Source: Mesorhizobium sp. B2-1-8
GTDB taxonomy: Bacteria > Pseudomonadota > Alphaproteobacteria > Rhizobiales > Rhizobiaceae
DNA length: 64,000 bases
Reading direction: 5' to 3'
Assembly: GCF_006442545.2 (NCBI RefSeq)
Contig: NZ_CP083953.1
Location: forward strand, 310,001-374,000
Shown here one piece after another: positions 24,979 through 32,639 of the stretch. The number at the start of each line of letters is the position of its first letter. The stretch's first letter is position 1. A program made the position numbers and the translations under genes. The notes below the pieces were generated by a model that saw only the letters and a list, made by a program, of their open reading frames with translations, was not told the origin of the DNA and ran no database searches.

Positions 24979-25392
24979 ATGAAAACGCTTGCCTTCGCAG
25001 TTGTCGTGACAATGGCCAGCTCGCTTTGCGCTATCGCGGCGAGCGATGTCGCCAAATCTCCGCCGGCTGCTCCTTACCAACAGGTCAGCAAGCTTGTGAA
25101 ATTGCCAGACTTCCTCCCCGGCATGGGCCAGCTCTTCGTCGATCCGGCGACATTGCCGGCGGGTCCATTCCTTGCCTATGATCACGACGGCAAGCTTGTC
25201 AGCACCATCTACATGCTGCCGATCAAGGATCTCAATCCGGACAAGCGTTTTGACGACCTCGCGGCGCCGGGCGGCAATGTCGACCATGTCGACGTCTACT
25301 ACAATGCCGGGCATCCGGGTGTTCCCGAACCGCATGTCCACGTCGTGTTGTGGCACGTCTCGGCCACCGACGAAGCCCGTGTCGCCAAATGA
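24979..25392 (+). CDS. Exported protein of unknown function
   Basis: A 137-residue protein with a Sec signal peptide (about residues 1-20, LAFAVVVTMASSLCAIAA). The mature part has LVKLPDFLPGMGQLFVDPAT, a middle FLAYDHDGKLVSTIYMLP and a His-rich C-terminus (VDHVDVYYNAGHPGVPEPHV) that could bind metal. I do not recognise the family with confidence. It follows AAGGAG (24965) and its stop overlaps the start of the cupredoxin gene (ATGA), so the two are coupled and probably both act in the periplasm. Confidence 0.7.
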   Translation: MKTLAFAVVVTMASSLCAIAASDVAKSPPAAPYQQVSKLVKLPDFLPGMGQLFVDPATLPAGPFLAYDHDGKLVSTIYMLPIKDLNPDKRFDDLAAPGGNVDHVDVYYNAGHPGVPEPHVHVVLWHVSATDEARVAK

Positions 25393-25913
25393 TGCTCACG
25401 CGTCGTCAGATACTGGGCGGGGGCGGCGCGCTTGCCGCCGCCCTTTCTCGCTCTTCTCCGGCCGCATGGGCCGAGGAGGTGGTGGAAATCGCGATGCGAG
25501 GGCGCGACGACGGCTCACAGGTCTGGTTCGACCCGATCGGCATTCTGATCAAACCAGGACAGACGGTCCGCTGGACCAATCTCAATTCGGGCAATTCGCA
25601 CACTACGACTGCATACAGTCCGACGAACTTCGAGAGACCGCGCCGCATGCCCGGGGCCGCAAAACCGTGGGATTCTGGCTACCTCCTGCCCAACGAGAGT
25701 TTTTCGGCTGCCTTCACTGAGCAGGGGGTCTATGACTACTACTGCGTCCCGCATGAGCACGCCGGCATGGTCGGCCGTATCATCGTCGGCGCGCCCGAAG
25801 CGCATGGCTGGACCGAGCTGGTTGGTGCGAATGGCGATTTGCCGGAGAAGGCCCTCAAAGCATTTCCGAAAGTCGAAAACATCATGATTCGCGGGGTCGT
25901 CCAGCGCGATTAG
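25389..25913 (+). CDS. Tat-exported cupredoxin (plastocyanin-like)
   Basis: A 174-residue blue copper protein. Residues 1-28 form a twin-arginine signal (LTRRQILGGGGALAAALSRS). The copper site is visible: His in NLNSGNSHTTT and the C-terminal Cys-x2-His-x4-Met in YYCVPHEHAGM. A pseudoazurin/plastocyanin-like electron carrier is expected. It is coupled to the preceding exported protein and followed after about 105 bases by a histidine kinase gene. Tat export would fit a protein whose copper or fold is fixed before export. Confidence 0.87.
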   Translation: MMLTRRQILGGGGALAAALSRSSPAAWAEEVVEIAMRGRDDGSQVWFDPIGILIKPGQTVRWTNLNSGNSHTTTAYSPTNFERPRRMPGAAKPWDSGYLLPNESFSAAFTEQGVYDYYCVPHEHAGMVGRIIVGAPEAHGWTELVGANGDLPEKALKAFPKVENIMIRGVVQRD

Positions 25914-26018
25914 GTCATGTCCGCGAAGGCGCCTGGCTGAACAACGAGGATTGGATACCGCGATCAGACCGGGCCACGAGTTCCCTGGCTGTCGTCAGTG
26001 ACCGATGGGGACGTTTTC

Positions 26019-26870
26019 ATGACGGGCGACGTGCATCCATGCGGAAATCAGCCACAATCTCAGACAGGGCGGGACGGGCGCTCTCGGTTGCCGCCCGCTT
26101 CTCTCGATGCCCGGACCGCAATCGAACGACGCGGGCAGGCGACACATCGGCTTGCTGCATTGGGCGAAATGACGGGCGGCATTGTCCATGACTTCAGAAA
26201 CCTGCTGGCGGTCATCGAATCCGGCCTGAGGCTTGCCGAAGCAAGGGCTGACGAGCCAAACCATGTGCTGACCTGCATTGCGATGGCGCGGGAAGGAATC
26301 GCTCGTGGGATCGATTTGACCTCGCAGCTCCTCGCTTTTGCAAAGCACCAGGAACTCGATGCCCATGCCGGCGACCTCAATGAATTCCTCAGGTCCTTCG
26401 AGCCATTGCTGAGATATGGCGCCGGTCCCGATATACGCGTCAGGCTTGAACTTGGTTCCGATATTCCGGACTGCCTGATCGATCCTGCATTGTTCGACAC
26501 GGCGGTGCTTAATCTCGTTGTCAACGCACGGGATGCCATGCCCAAAGGCGGCGAGATCAGGATTGTCACCGAGCGGTTGGTGCAGGAGACCGCCATACCT
26601 GACCACGTGGGGCCGGGAACCTATGTCTGCGTTCGCGTCAAGGACCAAGGGTGCGGTATGACCGAGGAAGTCTTGCGAACGGCGTTCGATCCCTTCTTCA
26701 CGACCAAAGGCGATAAGGGCACGGGCATCGGGCTGTCGCAGGTGCGCGCAGTGATGCGGATGATTGGCGGCCATGTTCGCATTGCGAGCGAGACGGGGAT
26801 TGGGACGACAGTCGATCTGCTGTTCCCGTCAATCCAACCGGAAGTCAAAGCGTCGCCAAGCAATGACTAG
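26019..26870 (+). CDS. Soluble histidine kinase without input domain
   Basis: A 283-residue kinase of the HWE/NtrB-like HisKA class. The phosphorylated histidine is about residue 57 in GEMTGGIVHDFRNLLAVIES; the N box is LNLVVNARDAMPKGGEI, the G1 box KDQGCGMTEEV, the F box FDPFFTTKGDKGTGIGL. The first 40 residues show no sensor or membrane segment, so the signal must come from a partner. No response regulator is adjacent. The start at ATG 26019 is chosen for GGGGA upstream; GTG 25998 is in frame. It overlaps the end of the convergent LysR gene by four bases. Confidence 0.82.
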   Translation: MTGDVHPCGNQPQSQTGRDGRSRLPPASLDARTAIERRGQATHRLAALGEMTGGIVHDFRNLLAVIESGLRLAEARADEPNHVLTCIAMAREGIARGIDLTSQLLAFAKHQELDAHAGDLNEFLRSFEPLLRYGAGPDIRVRLELGSDIPDCLIDPALFDTAVLNLVVNARDAMPKGGEIRIVTERLVQETAIPDHVGPGTYVCVRVKDQGCGMTEEVLRTAFDPFFTTKGDKGTGIGLSQVRAVMRMIGGHVRIASETGIGTTVDLLFPSIQPEVKASPSND

Positions 26871-27718
26871 AGTTTGACGTCGCCACCTGCAACGGCATGC
26901 AATCCCGCCAGGGCAGGACCCACAACGCTCTCGTCCGCACTCGCGGATTGGACCGCGTAAACCGGGTAAGAGAACTGCGGCATTTCAGGCACAAGATGAA
27001 GCCGGCCCGCTTCTATGTGAGGTTGCACTGAACTCATTCTGAAATACCCGGAGCCGCCAGCCGCAAGAACATAGTTCAGCGCGAGCGGACCGAGATCGAA
27101 AGAAAGATCCGGCGCAGCACTCGGGAAATTCATCCCGTGATGAAGTCCAAAATCCGGCCCCCAGTCCATATAGACATAATCGGATTCATCCAGGAGACGC
27201 GATTCGGAATTGGTAGTCACCAGGACGAGTTTCTCTTCCAAAAGCAGATCGATCTTCAAACCCGGTCTGTGCGGGGGCGCGTACATAATGGCCAAGTCGA
27301 CCAGTCCCGACGCGACCTGATTGATCAGATCCTGCGGCACGTCGACGTGTACTCTAAGCGCAATATCCGGAAGCGAATGGCGCATCCATCTGACCCAATC
27401 GAGCAGAAGGGGTTGCGCAAGGCTGACTTCGCTTCCGACCGTCAGAACGGCCCGGCGGCCCGGCGGCACTGCAACCTGATGAAGGGTTCGCTGCCATAGC
27501 TGGACGAACATCGGGGCGTGGCGCAGGAACTGCTCGCCAGCCGGGGTGAGCGAGGCTCCGCCCTTGTGCCGAACGAAAAGAGAACGGCCCAATTGCTGTT
27601 CAAGGTTGCGGATTCGCGCGCTCACGGTCGTCTGAGCGACGTTCAGGCGTTCCGAAGCTCGAATGAAACTCCCTGTAGAAACGATCTCGATGAAAGTGCG
27701 GGCGAGCTCAATGTCCAT
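26867..27718 (-). CDS. LysR-family regulator (paralogue 1)
   Basis: A 283-residue LysR protein. Helix-turn-helix at residues 1-60 (MDIELARTFIEIVSTGSFIR, then LNVAQTTVSARIRNLEQQLG). The ligand domain has LLLDWVRWMRHSLPDIALRV, VDLAIMYAPPHRPGL and YVYMDWGPDFGLHHG, and ends PQFSYPVYAVQSASADE. It is strongly similar along its length to the LysR gene at 37941 (for example QTTVSARIR, PLLLDW, DWGP and YPxYAV). ATG 27718 is preferred over 27754 because the family starts MDI. It is divergent from the dehydrogenase operon, with box B in the gap, so it is the best candidate to bind the box family. Confidence 0.9.
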   Translation of the reverse strand: MDIELARTFIEIVSTGSFIRASERLNVAQTTVSARIRNLEQQLGRSLFVRHKGGASLTPAGEQFLRHAPMFVQLWQRTLHQVAVPPGRRAVLTVGSEVSLAQPLLLDWVRWMRHSLPDIALRVHVDVPQDLINQVASGLVDLAIMYAPPHRPGLKIDLLLEEKLVLVTTNSESRLLDESDYVYMDWGPDFGLHHGMNFPSAAPDLSFDLGPLALNYVLAAGGSGYFRMSSVQPHIEAGRLHLVPEMPQFSYPVYAVQSASADESVVGPALAGLHAVAGGDVKL

Positions 27719-27737
27719 TCTGCATATAGCATAAAAA

Positions 27738-27767
27738 TTGCGCTCAAATGTCAATGAATTTCGTTTG
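27738..27767 (+). promoter_or_regulatory. Conserved LysR-regulon box B
   Basis: TTGCGCT, 17 bases, CGTTTG, preceded by CATAAAAA. It lies in the divergent gap between LysR paralogue 1 (start 27718, minus) and the dehydrogenase operon, whose first ATG (27905) it faces at 138 bases. Confidence 0.7.
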
Positions 27768-27904
27768 CCACATAGTAAGTGCGAACATTAGGCTCCGGTA
27801 ATCCACCAAGCTTAGCGCTGGTTGCTGCACAGCGCGGTTGGAGCGAGCGCAAGCTCTCTCCATCGCTACCCATCGTATTGCCTGCGGCGTCACAAGGAGA
27901 GATC

Positions 27905-28662
27905 ATGTCGACGAGAGAAAAGAGCCATGGCGGTGTGGGGCGTCGCGACTTCCTGAAGCTGTTCGGCGCAGCAGGGGCAGCAGCGGGTACACTGCCGCTT
28001 GGCGGATCCGCATCGGCGGACGAAAACATCGCGCTACCGCCAGTACGAAACATCATCACGTGACTGTCGCCGAACCTCATACTCGAGGGTCCGGCTATGA
28101 ATTCTTCAACGTCGACGAATCCGCCTTCATCGAGGCAGCGGTCGATACGCTCATTCCAAGCGATTCAACAGGCCCTGGTGCCAAGGAACTCGGCGTTGCG
28201 ACCTACGTCGACCGGCAGATGGCCGGCGGATACGGCAAGGGCGACCGTCAGTATCTGGAAGGACCGTTTGGCGAGGGTACGCCCGAGCAGGGCTATCAAT
28301 TGCCGATGACGCCATCGGAAGTGATCCGAGCCGGCATCGCGGATGTCAGGGCCTACGTGCAGAAAAGCCACAAGAGCACCTTCGAGGGCTTGTCGGCAAA
28401 AGATCGTGCCGAGGTCATGGCTGACCTTGAGAGCAACAAGATCGAGCTTCCGACAGTCCCGACGGCAACCTTCTTCGGGCTTTTGCTCCAGCTCACGATC
28501 GAGGGTTATTTCGCGGACCCGATGTATGGCGGAAACAAGGACGCGGCTGCCTGGAAGATGATCGGCTTTCCCGGCGCGGATGCCATGTACGCGGACAAGA
28601 TCGAGCCCTTCCGGAACAAGCCTTACAAGGCTGAACCGAAGGGCATCCAGGACCTCATTTGA
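27905..28662 (+). pseudogene. Gluconate 2-dehydrogenase-type small subunit, frameshifted
   Basis: Frame one from ATG 27905 gives a Tat signal (GVGRRDFLKLFGAAGAAAGT) and stops at 28063. Frame two carries the family body without a good start: SGYEFFNVDESAFIEAAVDT, LIPSDSTGPGAKELGVATYV, DRQMAGGYGKGDRQYLEGPF, then FFGLLLQLTIEGYFADPMYG and AAWKMIGFPGADAMY, ending 28662. This is the gluconate 2-dehydrogenase subunit 3 family, which assists the GMC subunit and brings it to the Tat pathway. A single-base deletion in the linker (about 28020-28065) explains the break. If real, the flavoprotein would have no export signal; if a sequence error, the gene is intact. The next gene shows the same kind of break. 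Confidence 0.75.
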
Positions 28663-28686
28663 TCGGCGGAAGAAGGAGATTTTGAC

Positions 28687-30455
28687 ATGACCACCAAACT
28701 GAACCCGGTAGATGTCCTGATTGTCGGTCTTGGGTGGACAGGCGGCATCATTGCCAAGGAGCTTGCATCCACCAAGCTGAAGATCGTCGCCCTTGAGCGG
28801 GGAGGCCCACGTGACACCAATCCGGACTTCATCGACCCAGAAATCCATGACGAATTGCGTTACGCGGCTCGCTACGATCTCATGCAGAACGTGCGACGGG
28901 AGACCATCACATTCCGCAATGGTGAATCGCAAACGGCGCTGCCTATGCGTCAACTCGGCTCCTTCCTGCCCGGCCAGGGCGTCGGCGGCGCCGGCGTGCA
29001 CTGGAACGGCGTCACATGGCGCTGGCTCGAATGGGATCATCAGGCGCGCACCAGGACCGCCGACAAGTACGGCGAGAAGATCATCCCTTCGGACATGCAC
29101 CTGCAGGACTGGCCGATCACCTACGACGATCTCGAACCCTATTATGACAAGTTCGAAAAAACCTGCGGCACCTCCGGCAAGGCCGGCAATATCAACGGTC
29201 GGAAGATCGATGGTGGCAACATCTTCGAGGGAGCGCGAAAGGAAGAGTACCCTAATCCGCCGATGATTGCCGCGCAGAGCATGATGATGTTCGAGAAGGC
29301 GGCCCGCAATCTGGGCTACCACCCTTTTCCAAATCCGTCGTCAAACGCGTCGCGGGATTACGTCAATCCCGACGCGTGGCCTTCGGCCAGTGCCACTACT
29401 GTGGATTCTGCGAGCGGTTCGGTTGCGAAGCGAATGCCAAGGCCAGCCCGCATTTCACCGTTATCCCGCTGGCGCTGAAGAACCCGAATTTCGAGCTGCG
29501 CACCAACTCGATCGTACTGAAGGTCAATCTCGACTCGACCCGCAAGCGGGCGGTCAGCGTCACCTATCTCGACGCACGCGGGCGTGAATTCGAACAGCCT
29601 GCCGACCTCATCATCCTGTCGGCCTATGCGCTCGGCAACGTCAATCTGTTGCTGCAGTCCGGCATCGGCGTGCCCTACGATCCGGCAACGGGGAAGGGCG
29701 TGGTCGGCCGCAACTATGCCTATCAGTGCGGTGGCGGGGCCACCGCCTTCTTCGACAAGAAGACCATCCTGAACCGCTACATGGGCGCCGGTGCGCTCGG
29801 CACCTGCATGGATGATTTCAACGGCGACAACTACGATTTCGTGAAGGCAGGCTATATCGGCGGCGGCGGCATCAGCTGCAGCAACTCGGGCGCCCGGCCT
29901 ATCCAGTCGCATCCAACTCCGCACGGCACGCCGCGCTGGGGCTCCGACTGGAAGCAGGCAGTGGTCGACAATTATGACCGCGCGGCGAGCGTTGGCAATC
30001 AAGGGGCCGTCATGGCCTACCGACAGAACTACTTGAGCCTTGATCCGACCTACACTGACGTCTTTGGACGTCCGCTGATGAGGATGACGTTCGACTTCCA
30101 GGACAACGAGGTAAAGCAGATGAACGGTCAGGCCGACATCTGCGTGGAGATCGCCAAGGAAATGGGTGCGACCAAGGTCGATCGGAGCATCCCGCCTGTG
30201 CCCTATTCCATCGTGCCTTATCAGAGCACGCACAACACAGGCGGGGCAGTCTTCGGAGCAGACCCGAGCACCAGCGTTCTGAACAAGTATCTTCAGGTCT
30301 GGGATGTCCCGAACGTATTCGTCACCGGCGCTTGCGTGTTTCCGCAAAACGCAGGGAAGAATCCGACCGGGCCGGTAGGTGCTCTTGCCTACTGGGCAGT
30401 GGACGCGATCAAGAACCAGTATCTGAAGAGCCCAGGCCGATTGGTTCCCTCCTGA
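28687..30455 (+). pseudogene. GMC-family FAD dehydrogenase large subunit, frameshifted
   Basis: Frame one (ATG 28687) has the FAD fold VDVLIVGLGWTGGIIAKELA, then LPGQGVGGAGVHWNGVTWRW and WPITYDDLEPYYDKFEKTCG, and stops at 29478 after losing sense near 29370. Frame two resumes with AFGQCHYCGFCERFGCEANA (the Cys cluster of gluconate dehydrogenase-like flavoproteins) and runs to 30455 with STHNTGGAVFGADPSTS and the C-terminal PQNAGKNPTGPVGALAYWAV. The break lies at GACGCGTGG (29371-29379), where GACGGCGTGG would restore D-G-V-A; one G seems to be missing. It is the second such flavoprotein in the window, most like gluconate/keto-gluconate dehydrogenases of this order. It has a good ribosome binding site (GAAGGAG). 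Confidence 0.8.
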
Positions 30456-30461
30456 GGCAAC

Positions 30462-30494
30462 GCCTGCCGGATCCGCGGTTCGGGTCCGGCAGGC
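30462..30494 (+). terminator. Stem-loop between the flavoprotein and cytochrome genes
   Basis: A 10-base perfect stem (GCCTGCCGGA / TCCGGCAGGC) with a 13-base loop, directly after the flavoprotein stop and about 80 bases before the cytochrome start, followed by TGGGTGTGTTT. It could partly terminate or separate expression of the cytochrome. Confidence 0.55.
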
Positions 30495-30571
30495 TGGGTG
30501 TGTTTCGAACCTCATATTGCCGGGAGCCGGCTCGACCGGAACCAACCATTAACTCATTGAAAGCAGCACAC

Positions 30572-30979
30572 ATGAAATCGATCATGCTTGGATTGGCGAC
30601 CGCGGTTCTCACCGCAGTCGGTTCGGCCCATGCGCAGGACGCATCTCCTGGCAATGCTGAGGCCGGCGCCGTCGTCTTCAAGAGGTGCATGGCCTGCCAC
30701 CAGGTCGGCCCTGATGCAAAGAACGGAGTAGGGCCTGTATTAAATGGCGTCGTTGGCCGTGCGGCAGGCACCTACCCCGATTACATTTATTCCGCGGCGA
30801 ACAAGGATTCAGGGCTGACCTGGGATGAACCGACGCTGACGACTTACCTGCGCGCGCCGCGCAAGCTGGTGCCAGGCACAAAGATGACATTCGCCGGCCT
30901 CAGCAAGGACCAGGAGATCGCCGATGTGATCACCTATCTCAAACAGTTCAACGCTCAAGGACAGAAGGCCGCCCCCTGA
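30572..30979 (+). CDS. Class I cytochrome c, soluble
   Basis: A 135-residue cytochrome. A signal peptide spans residues 1-21 (GLATAVLTAVGSAHA). The haem site is CMACH in FKRCMACHQVGPDAKNGVGP, and the axial Met lies in VPGTKMTFAGLSKDQE. It looks like the mitochondrial/c2-type cytochromes of alphaproteobacteria and is the natural electron acceptor of the dehydrogenase encoded upstream, or a donor to a terminal oxidase such as the one whose subunit I is at 35520-37115. Unlike the first dehydrogenase cluster (5821-7212) this is a monohaem soluble protein, so the two complexes differ in their electron outlet. Confidence 0.9.
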   Translation: MKSIMLGLATAVLTAVGSAHAQDASPGNAEAGAVVFKRCMACHQVGPDAKNGVGPVLNGVVGRAAGTYPDYIYSAANKDSGLTWDEPTLTTYLRAPRKLVPGTKMTFAGLSKDQEIADVITYLKQFNAQGQKAAP

Positions 30980-31019
30980 AACAGGGGACGATCTGTTCCG
31001 GCTTGCGAAGCGCTACCTT

Positions 31020-31229
31020 ATGAAGTTCCTCCTGCATCAGGGTCTGGGGTATTCCACGGTTCATCAGATTGGTGATTACCTGCGCAGCCATGGAACCGGT
31101 CATCACTGGATCGCGCGATATCGCGGCGACATCTTCGTCATCGTATCCGATCAAGCCGACGAGATAATCCTTCGAAAGGAGTTCTCCGGGCTTCTCGATG
31201 CCGTCAACGACGCGGAGACGGACGGATGA
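31020..31229 (+). CDS. Hypothetical small protein
   Basis: A 69-residue protein (MKFLLHQGLGYSTVHQIGDY, then HHWIARYRGDIFVIVSDQAD). Its stop overlaps the start of the DUF488 gene (ATGA), which supports expression. I see no known domain. The reading frame upstream of the ATG is also protein-like (DDLFRLAKRYL), but no start codon is available there. Confidence 0.5.
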   Translation: MKFLLHQGLGYSTVHQIGDYLRSHGTGHHWIARYRGDIFVIVSDQADEIILRKEFSGLLDAVNDAETDG

Positions 31230-31597
31230 GCGGAAAAGTCTTCAACGAGAGAGTGAAATTGAAGCGGGCATATGAGAGCCCTGTTGCCGACGATGGCACG
31301 CGGTTGCTGGTTGACCGGCTTTGGCCGCGCGGGGTCAAGAAGACCGAGGCCGCCATCGACTATTGGATGAAAGAACTCGCGCCAAGCACCGAGCTTCGGA
31401 AATGGTTCGGACACGATCCAGCCCGCTGGGAGGAGTTCCGTCGGCGATATGCGGCGGAAATCCACGCGCACCGCGACGAGGTCGACCGGCTGCGCGACCT
31501 GATACGGCAGGGCGCCGTCACGCTCGTCTACTCGGCTCACGACGAGGCCCACAATGATGCCGTCGTCCTGAGAGAGATTTTGCTGGGACATCGATAG
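31226..31597 (+). CDS. DUF488 family protein, YeaO-like
   Basis: A 123-residue protein with the YeaO-type DUF488 pattern: RLLVDRLWPRGVKKTEAAID, WMKELAPSTELRKWFGHDPA and VTLVYSAHDEAHNDAVVLRE. The family role is not well known to me. It is coupled by a four-base overlap to the small protein upstream and is followed by the transaldolase-like gene. A different DUF488 protein is at 38856-39401. Confidence 0.82.
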   Translation: MSGKVFNERVKLKRAYESPVADDGTRLLVDRLWPRGVKKTEAAIDYWMKELAPSTELRKWFGHDPARWEEFRRRYAAEIHAHRDEVDRLRDLIRQGAVTLVYSAHDEAHNDAVVLREILLGHR

Positions 31598-31739
31598 AGA
31601 CGCCGCGCGGCGCTGCCATTGACCTTCAAAAGCATTGGGCGTGCGATCACGACAGCGAGACCGAAATCACCTTATGGAACCAAACTGGAGAAGCCTCATC
31701 AAAGCATCGATGGACACGCTCACGTCGAGGAGAAACACC

Positions 31740-32396
31740 ATGAAATTCTTTGTTGATACCGCCGACGTGTCTGAAATTCGCGAGCTTGCTGCGGCTGGAT
31801 TTGTCGACGGGGTGACCACGAACCCATCGCTCATCTCAAAGACCGGTCGGCCGATCAGCGATGTGATCAAGGAGATTTGCGGGACGATCGAAGGCCCGGT
31901 TTCAGCGGAAGTCACCGCGCCCGACTTCGACGGCATGATCGCCGAGGGGGAGCGTTTGGCCAGCATTGCCGCCAATGTGGCGATCAAGGTGCCGTCGTCC
32001 TGGGATGGGTTCAGGGCTTGCAGGGCGCTCAGTCAGCTCGGGTACAAGGTCAACGTGACGCTGTGCTTTTCAGCCAACCAGGCGTTGCTCGCAGCCAAGG
32101 CAGGCGCGACCTTCATTTCGCCGTTTGTCGGCAGGCTCGACGATCTCGGTCTGGACGGCATGGAAGTGATCCGCGAAATCCGGGCGATTTACGACAATGA
32201 CAAATCCTTCACGACGCAAATCCTCGCCTCCTCAATTCGCACCCCACTCCATGTCAAGCACGCGGCGATGGCAGGCGCCGATATCGCGACGGTGCCACCG
32301 GCGGTGCTCAGAAACCTCGCCAAGCACCCGCTCACCGACAGGGGTCTCGAGTCGTTCCTCGCCGATTGGGGCAAGGCGGGGCAGGCGATCCTATAA
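31740..32396 (+). CDS. Transaldolase / fructose-6-phosphate aldolase family
   Basis: A 218-residue protein of the short transaldolase family (FSA/TalC). It shows [31 protein letters not shown], the Schiff-base lysine segment [39 protein letters not shown] and [14 protein letters not shown]. It interconverts sugar phosphates through dihydroxyacetone or erythrose-4-phosphate transfer. ATG 31740 follows GAGGAGAAA. Other ATG codons upstream (31674, 31710) do not give family-like residues. Confidence 0.87.
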   Translation: MKFFVDTADVSEIRELAAAGFVDGVTTNPSLISKTGRPISDVIKEICGTIEGPVSAEVTAPDFDGMIAEGERLASIAANVAIKVPSSWDGFRACRALSQLGYKVNVTLCFSANQALLAAKAGATFISPFVGRLDDLGLDGMEVIREIRAIYDNDKSFTTQILASSIRTPLHVKHAAMAGADIATVPPAVLRNLAKHPLTDRGLESFLADWGKAGQAIL

Positions 32397-32434
32397 TCAC
32401 CGCAGTGGAATCGCTAAGGAAGCCATCATAAAAA

Positions 32435-32464
32435 TTGCACTCAATCACCGATTAAATTCGTTTG
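32435..32464 (+). promoter_or_regulatory. Conserved LysR-regulon box C
   Basis: TTGCACT, 17 bases, CGTTTG, preceded by CATAAAAA exactly as in box B. It faces the Rieske-flavoprotein gene (ATG 32640, 176 bases further). No LysR gene is adjacent, so it should be served in trans. Confidence 0.7.
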
Positions 32465-32639
32465 CAGGATACCGGAGATGGCAGGAAACTCAGCCCAACG
32501 CGTGACGTGGTCGGAATGTTTGCTGCAAGCGGCGCTGAGAATCTGAAGGCGCACTAGCCAGGCAGAAAATATCCCGAAGCTGTGGGATTGCCGCCTCGCC
32601 GGACGAGCGATTTTGTAACAGGATCGCCAGGAGAAGAAA

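Noticed and set aside
28165..29322. Minus-strand open frame of 385 codons across the second dehydrogenase operon
   Set aside because: It spans the intergenic gap and two genes with clear plus-strand homology; composition is that of an antisense shadow.
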